From positions 62,001 through 126,000 of the forward strand of contig NW_027261190.1 of the NCBI RefSeq assembly GCF_043641665.1: a stretch of 64,000 nucleotides of DNA, read 5' to 3'. Positions within the stretch are counted from its first letter, which is position 1. Every line of letters starts with the position of its first letter. A program made the translations under genes and the position numbers. The DNA comes from Enoplosus armatus. Lineage: Eukaryota; Chordata; Actinopteri; Centrarchiformes; Enoplosidae. Shown here piece after piece: positions 10,583 to 20,460 of this stretch. The notes below the pieces were generated by a model. The model saw only the letters and a list, made by a program, of their open reading frames with translations, was not told the origin of the DNA and did no database searches.

Positions 10583-12186
10583 ATATTTGGACTCTGGATC
10601 ACTGTTACACCACAGTCATTAACGCTTTTCACGCCGTCACCCGCGCTGCATTGGGACACTCTGACCATGACATAGTCCACCTGATTCCTGCATACAGGCA
10701 GAAATTAAAACTTTCTAAGTCTGTTGCGAGAACTTCGAAGAAGTGGACCAGTGAAGCTGCAGAGGACCTGAAGGCGTGTTTGGACTGTACTGACTGGGAT
10801 GTTTTCAGGACTGCTACCAACAGTCTGGATGAGTACACAGAGGTTGTGACTTCATATATCAGCTTCTGTGAGGACTGCTGCGTACCAACTCGGACCAGGG
10901 TGAGTTATAACAACGACAAACCCTGGTTCACAGAAAGACTGCGACAGCTGAGGTTGGAAAAGGAAGAGGCGTTTAAGAGTGGCAACAGAGCAGAGTTTAA
11001 GGAAGCCAAGTACAAGTTTAGCAAGGCGGTGAGGGAAGCTAAACGACTGTACTCAGAGAGACTACAAGACCAGTTCTCCTCCAACGACTCTGCTTCTGTG
11101 TGGAGGGGGCTCAGACAGATCACCAACTACAAGCCAAGAGCCTCTTCAACACCTCACTGGAGACATGCCACGTGCCAGCCTGCTTCAAGGCCTCCACCAT
11201 CATCTCCGTCCCCAAAAAACCAGGGCCCACAGGATTAAATGACTACACACCCGTCGCCCTGACCTCTGTGGTCATGAAATCATTTGAACGCCTGGTTTTG
11301 TCCCACCTCAAATCCATCACCGACCCTCTGCTGGACCCCCTGCAGTTCGCCTACAGAGCCAACAGGTCTGTAGACGACGCCGTCAACTTGGCCCTACACT
11401 TCATCCTCCAGCACCTGGACTCCGCAGGATCCTATGCCAGGATCCTGTTCGTGGACTTCAGCTCTGCCTTCAACACGATCGTCCCGGCTCTTCTTCAGGA
11501 CAAGCTCTCCCAGCTGAACGTGCCTGACCCCACCTGCAGGTGGATCACAGATTTCCTGTCTGACAGGAAGCAGCACGTGAAGCTGGGGAAACACGTCTCA
11601 GACTCGCGGACGATCAGCATCGGCTCCCCTCAAGGCTGTGTTCTTTCTCCTCTACTCTTCTCCCTGTACACCAACAGCTGCACCTCCAGTCACCAGTCCG
11701 TCAAGCTCCGTCAAGCTCCTGAGGGAGCTGAACATCATCTCTTCAGGACCTGTACTCCTCCAGGACCCTGAGGAGAGCAGGGAAGATCGCTGCTGACCCC
11801 TCCCACCCTGGACACCATCTGTTCGACCCCCTCCCCTCTGGCAGGAGGCTGCGGTCCATCAGGACCAAAACCTCCCACCACAAAAACAGTTTCTTCCCCT
11901 CTGCAGTCAACCTGACGAACTTACATTGACCCCCCCCCGAACACAAACACAAGTTATACGTTATATTAACGTACATCACCCCTGTCCCCCCTGCGTTACA
12001 TTAACGCACCCACCCCCTACTGGACACTTTATTTTGGTCACTACACTGTTTGTTATTTATCTTATCTTATTTTTATTTTACCTTTTATATTCTACATATT
12101 TGTTGTCAAAACAATAGCACCTTCAGACCACGGCAAATTCCTTGTAATGTATGTTACTTAGTAATAAACAGTTTCTGATTCTGATA
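10583..12186 (+). pseudogene. Rex1/Babar-like LINE, internally deleted ORF2 (unit A)
   Basis: This is reverse-transcriptase-encoding LINE DNA, dead by deletion. A first frame (to 11238) encodes the linker before RT, with ALGHSDHD and [13 protein letters not shown]. The join near 11140 drops sequence and changes frame. The second frame (11100-11771) resumes with [56 protein letters not shown] and [14 protein letters not shown] second deletion near 11715 removes the FADD catalytic motif and much of the thumb. The 3' end ([15 protein letters not shown], in another frame) and a 3' UTR with AATAAA and a TCTGATTCTGAT tail follow. Its 5' end is also missing. Confidence 0.85.
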
Positions 12187-12193
12187 TGCATCT

Positions 12194-12714
12194 TGTCACG
12201 ACTGAGCAAGGCAAAAAATGAACCCACACACACGACTCAAACAAAGTACAAATATATAATAAAGAGTATTTATTTATAACAAAATATGAAGCTTGACAAA
12301 GCAAGAGATATCTACAAAGTTAACAACAGAAAATCACTCCCAAAAAGTGGAGGAACAAAACTAGGAAAAACAAGACAGTAAAGTGAACAAATTAACAAGA
12401 ACACTGAAACAACTCACACAGGGACTAACAGGAAATCTTGACATGGAATTACCGCTGGTTATCATGGCACTGAGGACAAGACAAACTGCCACAAGACAAA
12501 GGGAGACGCAGACTATTTAAACATGAGGTGAGTGAACACAGGTGGAAACAATCAGGGGGACTGACAATCACAAAGGCGGGAAACACGAGGGCAGGAAGTA
12601 AAATGTTCTGAAACGAGAGGGCACACAATACTACAAAATAAAACAGGAAATGACAAGACAACATGACTAAACGAGACAAAAACGGTAACTTAACGTAAAT
12701 GACGAGACATGACA
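12194..12714 (-). mobile_element. Solo LTR of an LTR retrotransposon (unit A)
   Basis: A 521-bp block opens TGTCACGACT and closes CATGACA on the + strand, giving TG...CA ends, and shows no internal coding region. Flanks are CATCT (12189-12193) and CATCC (12715-12719), a likely 4-5 bp target duplication. On the minus strand a TATA-like TTTAAATAG lies upstream of an AATAAATA signal, the order expected of an LTR. Gypsy-type is my guess. A solo LTR implies past recombination between two LTRs. Confidence 0.65.
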
Positions 12715-12719
12715 CATCC

Positions 12720-13225
12720 TGCCAAAAGTGTTTTAACAGAATGCTGGGAACATAATGAGACAAAAGTTTTGGGTGGATTGGTGATGCAAAGGCCATCAAT
12801 TACAGTACAGCCCCACAGTTTCAATTTCTTCCATTCTTCCCTGGTTGTTCTCCTTGCCAAGTATAGACCTCAATATACAGCAGCAATTGAAGGACAAGTC
12901 AAAGCAACTTTCAGTATGCCGCAAAGTTTGATCAGCATTTTTCAGACTCTGTGTTCATATTCACAGATGGCTCCAAAGATCCTGTTACAGGGTGTGCAGG
13001 TGCAGCAGCTTATATCCGAGTGACTGAATCATATATTAGGAAAAGAGTGTCAGACCACTTGTCAGTATATACCTCAGAGCTATTGGCAATATTATTGGCC
13101 TTGCAGTGGATAGAAGAGAAGGAAATAAATAACACTGTTATTGCATCTGACAGCTTTGCAGCACTAACAAGCATGAGATCTGGCAGATCATCATTTAGGA
13201 CAGATATTCTTAATGAAATATTTCT
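12720..13225 (+). pseudogene. I/Nimb-like LINE fragment with RNase H domain (unit A)
   Basis: The frame from about 12951 reads FIFTDGSKDPVTGCAGAAAY, YTSELLAILLALQWIEE and VIASDSFAALTS: the first Asp, the Glu and the second Asp of a type I RNase H fold. Upstream a broken frame shows FGWIGDAKA, a motif I associate with I/Nimb-type LINEs of fish. Stops and truncation at both ends show it is a remnant. An R1- or Tx1-type source is possible. Confidence 0.7.
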
Positions 13226-13228
13226 TTT

Positions 13229-13341
13229 CAATTCAATTCAATTCAATTTTATTTATATAGCGCCAAATCACAACAAAAGTCATCTCATGACACTTTACAA
13301 ATAGAGCAGGTCTAGACCGACTCTTTATAATGTTATTACAG
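13229..13341 (+). repeat. Common fish dispersed repeat, left part, split by L1 (unit A)
   Basis: TTCAATTCAATTCAATTTTA then TATAGCGCCAAATCACAACA opens a repeat found widely in fish genomes, from memory. It stops at the L1 insertion and resumes at 19371 with AGACCCAACAGTTCCCACCA. Its last 16 bases (13326-13341) are the L1 target-site duplication. Confidence 0.8.
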
Positions 13342-13512
13342 GAAGACTTCCGGATGTGCTTTGCCGTGTGAAGACGTGTGTGCGGAGGCTCCGTGTAAAA
13401 GTAGTCAAAAATATTAATATCGCCATATTTGTATCATTTTGGGGGGGCTGGACGAATAAGATTCTGTTTTGGGAGTGAACGAGTGCGTTCTCAGTGCAGT
13501 TTACGACCGAAA

Positions 13513-14493
13513 ATGACCTCCAGATCGACTCGAACGGGCGGAGAAAAGCCGCCGGTGGTTAGCAACTTGACCTCCTCGGCTAGCAAGGGTGATATTAGCC
13601 TAACACGTGCCGACGACATGCCTCAGTGGGCTAAGGATATGATGTCCGAGATTAAAAACGGCAACGTTGAGAATACGAAATACAGGGAGGAGACAAAGAC
13701 CGAGATCGTGAGGTGCAAAGAAGAAGTAGAGAAAGGAAGGAAAGAGACGAAGGCCGAGATGGAAAAATGGGCTAGGAGCGTGGAAGAGAATGCTAAAGCT
13801 CAGTTTGAGTTGCTACGTGGGGAGGTGAGGCTGATTAGCGATCATACTAGCAGTTTGGCTAATAGGATGGACGAACGGAAAAAAGAGGTGGATGAAATAT
13901 TGAATGGTCAGTCTGACAGCATAACCAACATTGAGACAAAACTGAAAGAAATGGAGAAGGAGGTACTGAAGCTGAGGGGACGGAGTGAAGACCTCGAGGC
14001 ACGATCACGACGCAACAACATACGTGTCGTGGGGGTAAGAGAAGGGGCCGAGACGGGCAAAAAGCCGTCAGACTTTATGGCGGGCTTGCTGAAAGACAAG
14101 TTGGGACTAGCAGTAACACCGACGCTTGATCGAGCACACCGGACACTCGGCGCGAGACGAGACGGGAACGGAGTTCCGCCGAGAGCGTTCGTCGTGAGAT
14201 GTCACTACTTTACAGAGAAAGAGGAGATAATGAAGAAGGCGAGAGAAATGGAGAGAACACCGGAGGGTCGGAGCGGACAGATTCACATCTTCCCGGACTA
14301 CACCCAGGAGGTAAACAGTAAGAGAGCAGCCTTCAAAGAAGCAAGAAGCCTCCTGCGGGCCTGCACGGGGATCAGATATGGGCTGCGTTACCCGGCAACC
14401 CTGGTGATTACGCCAGAAGGAGGGCAAACGAAAATCTTCGAGAGCCCAAAAGACGCCGTGGATTACATCAAGAAGAAACTGAACCCTGGGTGA
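13513..14493 (+). CDS. L1 ORF1 protein (unit A)
   Basis: A 326-residue nucleic-acid chaperone of the kind that coats LINE RNA. The first ATG in frame is 13513; the open frame begins earlier (13429) without an ATG. A basic N-terminus with STRTGGEKPP is followed by a charged coiled coil (about residues 40-160, rich in E and K). Next comes the RRM-like region starting at SRRNNIRVVGVREGAE (about 165), then a C-terminal domain with GQIHIFPDYTQEV and TLVITPEGG. ORF2 lies 761 nt downstream on the same strand. The frame is intact and unchanged in units B and C. Confidence 0.92.
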   Translation: MTSRSTRTGGEKPPVVSNLTSSASKGDISLTRADDMPQWAKDMMSEIKNGNVENTKYREETKTEIVRCKEEVEKGRKETKAEMEKWARSVEENAKAQFELLRGEVRLISDHTSSLANRMDERKKEVDEILNGQSDSITNIETKLKEMEKEVLKLRGRSEDLEARSRRNNIRVVGVREGAETGKKPSDFMAGLLKDKLGLAVTPTLDRAHRTLGARRDGNGVPPRAFVVRCHYFTEKEEIMKKAREMERTPEGRSGQIHIFPDYTQEVNSKRAAFKEARSLLRACTGIRYGLRYPATLVITPEGGQTKIFESPKDAVDYIKKKLNPG

Positions 14494-14675
14494 AGCATAT
14501 AGACTGGTTTCAGCTTGGCTAAGTAGAAATGTACACATGCTTACACTGTTGAAATGGGATGACTACTGCAAGCAGGATTTTGTTGACTAGATTTGACAAT
14601 ATTGACAAAGAAATATTTGTTTCAGTGTGTATTTAAGTGGGGATATGCACATGCACTCACATATATTGCTGGGTG

Positions 14676-14722
<47 letters not shown>

Positions 14723-15254
14723 CTTTGTATATAGATATATAATTCTCATCCCATCCTAGGAGCTACGGTTGCCCTGTCATATTATTGTTTTGTCTTATTC
14801 AAGGTTTAAGAATTGATTTTTCCCCCTTGGCTATTGTTGCCTACTGCCTATGGTATTGCCTTTTATTTCTATTTTTAATATTTTACATTATTTAGGATCT
14901 TGCTCTTGAGAGCTCCCTCTGTTTGTTTTTCCCATGAGGTGATTAAGTCAAAGGGGTGATGTTATACTTTTAAGGTTAGGGGGTGATATACACGGAGCCG
15001 CACACGGTAGGCTTGGTGTGTAGGAGGATGATGGACCGGTTGGCCACGAGAGAGCTCGTTAAAGAGCACTGTGTTAGCGTTCATATATGTAATGTGTTAT
15101 GTGTTAGCTGTGTCTGTGTGTGTGACACCCCCCCCTCCCTCCCCAGACCCTCTCCTTTTAACCTTTTTGTTTTTGCTGCCAAATCTTCAAGGTGTGATCC
15201 GGAAAGTGGGTATCATAGGGGTGCAATGGTGATTCCGGGCTGCGGACTCCTGAC

Positions 15255-18200
15255 ATGGCACCAAACATGGATGCGAGCAGAATGGACACAAAATTGATGA
15301 GCTGGAACGTAAGGGCGATCAATAAGCCGGCTAAACGGAGTAAGATATTTTCGCATTTGAGAGACCAGGGAGCGGAGATAGTTTACTTACAGGAGACGCA
15401 TTTGTTGAACAAGGACCACCTCAAGCTTTGTAGGGGGGGATTCAATCAGATTTATCACTCAAATTTCAATAGTAAGAGTCGAGGAGTGGCCATCCTTATA
15501 CACAGGAATGTACAATTCGTAGAAACAACTACTATAAAAGATAAACATGGTCGATATGTTATTGTGGTTGGAAAATTATTCAATATGCCAGTGGTGTTGG
15601 CAAACATATACGCACCCAATTGGGATAATGTTCAATTTTTTAAGGACTTATTCTCATTACTGCCTAATTTGGACGCTCATAATCTGATTCTAGGGGGAGA
15701 CCTAAACTGTGTCCTAGACTCAACCTTGGACCGCTCTAGCCCAACATCCAATGTATTAAGTAAATCAGCACAATGCATTAACTCTTTTTGTAAAGCATAT
15801 GGTGTGTTTGATCCATGGAGATTCATAAACCCAACCTCCAGACAGTACTCCTTTTACTCCCCACCACATCAAACATATACTAGAATTGACTATTTCTTAT
15901 TAGATAATAAACTGACTTCTATAGTAACAGATGTAGAATACACTGGTATAGTAATATCTGATCACAGCCCGGTCATGTTGAAACTTCACTTTCCTGAGAA
16001 TACGCCACCTCAGAGAATGTGGCGCCTTAATAGCAGGCTATTGGCAGATGATGATTTTACAAAATTCATAAACTCGCAAATAGTCTTTTTCTTAGAACTT
16101 AATGATACCCCTGATATAAGTAATGGCACTCTGTGGGAATCCTTAAAAGCTTATTTACGAGGACAAATAATTTCATACAGTGCTGGTGAAAGGAAGAGAA
16201 AGATGAAACGTACCACGGAATTAATAAAAGCAATAAAAGAAGTTGACCTGGCAAATTCTATGACTCCCTCTGAGGAGCTACATAGAAAGCGGATTTTGCT
16301 CCAAACTGAATATGATGTCTTGATAAGTCAATGTGAGGAGGATCTATATCTTAGGTCAAGACAGGATCTCTATGAGCATGGTGAGCGTGCGGGTAAGCTC
16401 CTGAGCTACCAGTTGAAGCAATCAGCAGCTGCTGGCAGGATAGTACAGATAGGAGATAACCTGGGAAACAAAATTATAGATCAGAAGGGTATTAACGACC
16501 AATTTAAATCTTTTTATAAGGATCTGTATACTTCAGAAACAGATGACAAGGAACGAGTGAAAAATTTTTTTGAAAATCTGGAAATACCATCCCTAGATGA
16601 CGCAGATAGGGATAGATTAGAGGGACCCATGACGGCTAGGGAGATAGAGAATGCGATTCGGAATATGAAGACAGGCAAAGCGCCGGGCCCTGATGGGTTC
16701 CCAAGTGAGTTTTATAAAACATTCGCTTCTAAACTGATACCCCTGCTTTGTGGAGTATATAGGGAGGTCCTTGATAAAAAAGCTTTGCCTCAAACAATGT
16801 CACAGGCTTTGATCTCTGTACTCCTTAAGAAAAATAAAGACCCACTTAAATGTGAATCATACCGCCCAGTGAGTCTACTTGGCTGTGATTATAAGATATT
16901 GGCCAAAATATTGGCGGCTAGGATTGAGCTTGTTATAAGTAAAATAATTCATCCTGACCAGACAGGGTTTGTTGCTGGTAGACAACTTTCCAGTAATCTC
17001 CGTCGCTTGTTTAATGTGATATACACTGCTGAAGATAACATTGAGCCTGAGATTGTGATCTCCCTGGATGCCCACAAAGCCTTTGATAGAATAGAGTATT
17101 TCTATCTGTTCACGGCCCTCGAGAGATTCGGATTCGGTCCTAAATTTCGCTCGTGGATTGAGATAATTTATGCGAACCCCCAGGCTATGGTAAGAACAAA
17201 CAATATAATATCTGAACCTTTTCCTCTGTTTCGGGGGACAAGGCAGGGTTGCCCCTTGTCGCCCATGCTCTTTGATGTGGCAATTGAGCCCCTCGCAATA
17301 ATGCTGAGGCATGCTGCTGAGCTCGGGGGAATACACAGGGGCACGCAAATTCATAAGTTGTCTTTATACGCTGATGACCTCCTCCTCTTCCTGTCGAATC
17401 CTGTCACGAACATCCCGGTAGCTCTTGGTATTATCGAAGACTATGGGAGGGTGTCGGGTTATAAAATTAACCTGGGAAAAAGTGTCCTTTTCCCAATTAA
17501 TAAACAGGCGAGGAAACTTTCATTCCAGGCCTATCCCTTTACAACAAATAAGGATAAGTTTACCTATTTAGGTATCAATGTAACAAGGAGGTATAAAGAT
17601 TTATTTAATCATAATTTTAAAGTAACATTGGATACGGCAAAATTAGATATGGAAAGGTGGTCATCCCTCCCCCTATCATTAGCAGGGAAGATAAATTCTG
17701 TTAAAATGAACATAATGCCACGGTTCCTCTATTTATTCCAGACGGTACCAATTTTCATACCGAAGTCATTTTTTAAAGAACTGAATAAATGTACATCCAC
17801 CTTTATCTGGGAAAAAAAAGTCCCCCGGATAAGAAGGGAGTTCCTTGAGAGACAGAGGGAAGAGGGAGGCCTGGCCCTACCAAATTATATGCACTATTAT
17901 TGGGCTGCTAATATACATAAGGTGTTGTTTTGGGTCTCAAAGTTGGATGACGATGAAACTCCAGTGTGGGTACATATGGAAAGATATGCATCTAGCCCGG
18001 TGTCCCTATGCTCCCTGGTCTGCGCTCCTCTGCCCTTAAGCAAACACCTTTACACAAACAACCCTGTTGTATGTGACTCTATCAAAATCTGGGTCCAATT
18101 CAGAACACATTTTAAAAATAGAAACGCCCTCCTGTCTGCTCCCGTCTATGGCAATCACTTATTCTCCCCGGCCCTTGGGGGAACAGCATTTAGGGAATGG

Positions 18201-19058
18201 TATAGAGCTGGGGTGGAATGCGTCAAAAATCTTTTTAAAGGTGGTGTTTTCATGTCTGCTGCTCAGTTGGAGAAGGAATATGGAATCCCCTCAAAGACGA
18301 ATTACTTAAGATATTTTCAGGTTCGAGATTTTGTGAAAAAGACATTCGCCTCATCCCTTGAGTTGCCGCGGAGTGGATGGATAGATGGGCTGCTAGACAT
18401 GAATCCAACTCTTAAAGGGACGGTTTCCACGCTCTATGTGAGCATCCAGAAGGTGGCTTCCCCATCCCTTGATATCTTACAAAGGAAGTGGGAGGAAGAG
18501 TTAGAATTGGACATATCAGATGTTGACTGGAGACGGGCAGTGGAACTAATACACTCTTCTTCTGTATGTGTTAGACATGGATTGATACAGTTTAAGGTCT
18601 TACACAGACTTCATTTCTCAAGGGACAAACTGGCAAGAATGTATCAGGGGGCTGATCCGACTTGCCCTAGATGTAAACAGGTGCCAGCCAATATAGGTCA
18701 TATGTTCTGGTCCTGTCCCAAGCTGAAAGAGTTCTGGGCCAGAATTTTTAGAACTTTCTCGTCAATCTATAACAAAGATATAGAGCCCGGCCCTCTGACA
18801 GCCATCTTTGGTGTGACACCAAGGGAAGCGCCACTAACAATCTCTCAAAGGAAAACAATAGCATTCTCTTCATTGCTGGCTAGGAGATTGATCCTACTTA
18901 ACTGGATAAAGGCGACACCGCCATCCCATAAACGATGGGTAGAAGAGGTGATGGCACACCTTAAATTAGAACATATTAGATTCACCTTGCAGGGCAACAC
19001 TAAGAAGTACTCTACGGTCTGGCAGCCTTTTATTTCCTACTTTGAACATGAGTTCTAA
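15255..19058 (+). CDS. L1 ORF2 endonuclease/reverse transcriptase (unit A, intact)
   Basis: A 1,267-residue protein that nicks target DNA and copies its RNA at the nick. The apurinic-type endonuclease covers about residues 1-240: MSWNVRAINK, YLQETH (Glu near 46), GGDLNCVLD and ISDHSPV. Reverse transcriptase follows: KTGKAPGPDGFPSEFYK (near 475), SYRPVSLL, VISLDAHKAFDRIEY, RGTRQGCPLSPMLF and YADDLLLF (near 705). A C-terminal CCHC cluster reads CPRCKQ...H...C (near 1136). All catalytic residues I can identify are present. ATG at 15255 is the first in frame, with further Met codons at 5, 10 and 15. Length is normal for fish L1. Confidence 0.95.
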   Translation: MAPNMDASRMDTKLMSWNVRAINKPAKRSKIFSHLRDQGAEIVYLQETHLLNKDHLKLCRGGFNQIYHSNFNSKSRGVAILIHRNVQFVETTTIKDKHGRYVIVVGKLFNMPVVLANIYAPNWDNVQFFKDLFSLLPNLDAHNLILGGDLNCVLDSTLDRSSPTSNVLSKSAQCINSFCKAYGVFDPWRFINPTSRQYSFYSPPHQTYTRIDYFLLDNKLTSIVTDVEYTGIVISDHSPVMLKLHFPENTPPQRMWRLNSRLLADDDFTKFINSQIVFFLELNDTPDISNGTLWESLKAYLRGQIISYSAGERKRKMKRTTELIKAIKEVDLANSMTPSEELHRKRILLQTEYDVLISQCEEDLYLRSRQDLYEHGERAGKLLSYQLKQSAAAGRIVQIGDNLGNKIIDQKGINDQFKSFYKDLYTSETDDKERVKNFFENLEIPSLDDADRDRLEGPMTAREIENAIRNMKTGKAPGPDGFPSEFYKTFASKLIPLLCGVYREVLDKKALPQTMSQALISVLLKKNKDPLKCESYRPVSLLGCDYKILAKILAARIELVISKIIHPDQTGFVAGRQLSSNLRRLFNVIYTAEDNIEPEIVISLDAHKAFDRIEYFYLFTALERFGFGPKFRSWIEIIYANPQAMVRTNNIISEPFPLFRGTRQGCPLSPMLFDVAIEPLAIMLRHAAELGGIHRGTQIHKLSLYADDLLLFLSNPVTNIPVALGIIEDYGRVSGYKINLGKSVLFPINKQARKLSFQAYPFTTNKDKFTYLGINVTRRYKDLFNHNFKVTLDTAKLDMERWSSLPLSLAGKINSVKMNIMPRFLYLFQTVPIFIPKSFFKELNKCTSTFIWEKKVPRIRREFLERQREEGGLALPNYMHYYWAANIHKVLFWVSKLDDDETPVWVHMERYASSPVSLCSLVCAPLPLSKHLYTNNPVVCDSIKIWVQFRTHFKNRNALLSAPVYGNHLFSPALGGTAFREWYRAGVECVKNLFKGGVFMSAAQLEKEYGIPSKTNYLRYFQVRDFVKKTFASSLELPRSGWIDGLLDMNPTLKGTVSTLYVSIQKVASPSLDILQRKWEEELELDISDVDWRRAVELIHSSSVCVRHGLIQFKVLHRLHFSRDKLARMYQGADPTCPRCKQVPANIGHMFWSCPKLKEFWARIFRTFSSIYNKDIEPGPLTAIFGVTPREAPLTISQRKTIAFSSLLARRLILLNWIKATPPSHKRWVEEVMAHLKLEHIRFTLQGNTKKYSTVWQPFISYFEHEF

Positions 19059-19370
19059 TTAGCCCCAACATAGATGGCAGCTTTTGACCCCCCCCCCCTC
19101 CTTCCCTTCCCTTCCCACATGGGTGATGGGTATGTCTGATGTCTGATATTAGTATGGTATGTCTTGTTACTGTTTTGTCTGTGGTTTAGACCTGTATTTG
19201 AGATGTATGTTTTGAGTCCTGCTGTCTTTTTTTTAATTTATTTTTTTATTTTATTTTATTTTATTTTTTTTATTTTATTTATTTTTTTTTTTTGAATGGG
19301 ATGTTTGTTGTTTGAACAGAAAATTCAATAAAAACACTTTGATAATAATAATAATATAATGTTATTACAG

Positions 19371-19500
19371 AGACCCAACAGTTCCCACCATGAGCAAGCA
19401 CTTTGGCGACAATGGCAAGGAAAAACTTCCTTTTAAGAGGCAGAAACCTCAAGCAGAACCAGACTCTAGGTGGGCGGTCATCTGCTTTGACCGGTTGGGT
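19371..19500 (+). repeat. Common fish dispersed repeat, right part (unit A)
   Basis: This continues the repeat at 13229-13341 beyond the L1, from AGACCCAACAGTTCCCACCA to GGTCATCTGCTTTGACCGGT, then runs into GA-rich DNA. Confidence 0.8.
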
Positions 19501-19640
19501 TTGAGAAAGAGAGAGAGAGGGAGAGAGAGAGAGACATAGAGAGGGAGGGAGAAAGAGAGAGGGGGAGAGACAGACAGACAGACAGAAAGAGACAGAGAGA
19601 GAGATAGACATAAAGACACAGATAGACAGACCGACAGACG
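19501..19640. repeat. GA/GACA-rich low-complexity tract (unit A)
   Basis: Runs of GAGA and GACA with few interruptions, typical of the tail region of the preceding repeat. The same tract lies at about 41323-41462 and 63122-63261. Confidence 0.85.
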
Positions 19641-19739
19641 GACTAGCAGTAGAAATAGCAGCTATAATTATAATAATAATGGAAATATGACTGATGATAG
19701 TAGTTACAGCTGTAATAATAGCTGTAATAATAGCACAGT

Positions 19740-20460
19740 AGATCAAAATGATTATCTGATATTAGCTTGTTTACTAATACAGCTTTAGATGACAGAGATC
19801 TGATATTTAACAGTCCACACTTAATTTTCCTATTGTTTTGTCCTATAGCAGTGGTGGTCTTAATTTTTATTAGGTTTTTATTAATGACTGCTCTCCTGTT
19901 TAATTTTGATTGAATTAATTTAAGTGGTCGGGGGGGAGACACAGTCATTATGGGGTTTTGGGTGGGTAACTGCTCTAATGGAAGCGCAGAGAAGCGTGTA
20001 GGACTGCGACTCTGCATCCTGGTCTGGACTCTGGGTTGTCACGGTTTTGGTTCACTAATAAAGTCGGTCAGATTTCTAGATATGAGAGCCGCTCCATCCA
20101 AAGTGGGATGAATGCCGTCTCTCCTCATCAGACCAGGTCTCCTCCAGAAAGTCCGCCAATTATCTACGAAGCCCACATCGTTTGCTGGACACCACCTCGA
20201 CAGCCAGCGGTTGAATGATGACATGCGGCTAAACATGTCATCACTGGTCAAATTGGGAAGGGGCCCAGAGAAAACTACGGAGTCCGACATAGTTTTTGCA
20301 AACGAACACACCGACTCCACGTTAATTTTAGTGACCTCCGATTGGCGTAACCGGGAGTCATTACCGCCGACGTGAATAACAATCTTACTGTATTTACGCT
20401 TATCCATGCATGCTAACAAGTACAACCTCATAGCCGTTAGCATGACTGTAGCCCGGTCTT
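19740..20460 (-). pseudogene. L2-like LINE 5' fragment, antisense: SGNH esterase ORF1 and start of ORF2 (unit A)
   Basis: On the minus strand, 20443-20039 encodes 134 residues of an SGNH-type esterase fold: [20 protein letters not shown] (block III GxND), [20 protein letters not shown], and [14 protein letters not shown] (block V Asp and His). The block I serine region is missing. Further along, 20017-19740 includes KCGLLNIRSLSSKAVLVNKL, the start of an endonuclease domain; the frame then runs into simple repeat. ORF1 esterases are known in CR1/L2-group LINEs such as those of zebrafish. The piece keeps 5' sequences and lacks the 3' part, the reverse of usual LINE truncation. It lies 149 bp upstream of the first traced exon of gene copy B. 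Confidence 0.8.

Larger units (their letters stand above)
13342..19354 (+). mobile_element. Full-length L1-clade LINE with target-site duplication (unit A)
   Basis: The element is about 6.0 kb with two complete ORFs, a short 5' leader (about 170 nt), a 3' UTR with AATAAA near 19327, and a short ATA-rich tail. TATAATGTTATTACAG occurs on both sides (13326-13341 and 19355-19370), a 16-bp target-site duplication. The inter-ORF spacer is long (761 nt) and holds a TA/T microsatellite (about 14679-14722) whose length differs among units. It is a structurally complete, young insertion. Confidence 0.93.

Noticed and set aside
14983..15297. 104-residue ORF between the L1 ORFs
   Set aside because: It shows no domain and overlaps the ORF2 start; best read as spacer.
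16875..17354. 159-residue minus-strand ORF
   Set aside because: It is a shadow frame inside L1 ORF2, which explains the region.
19279..19746. 155-residue minus-strand ORF rich in Ser and Leu
   Set aside because: It is a translation of the GA-rich tract and flanking simple repeats.
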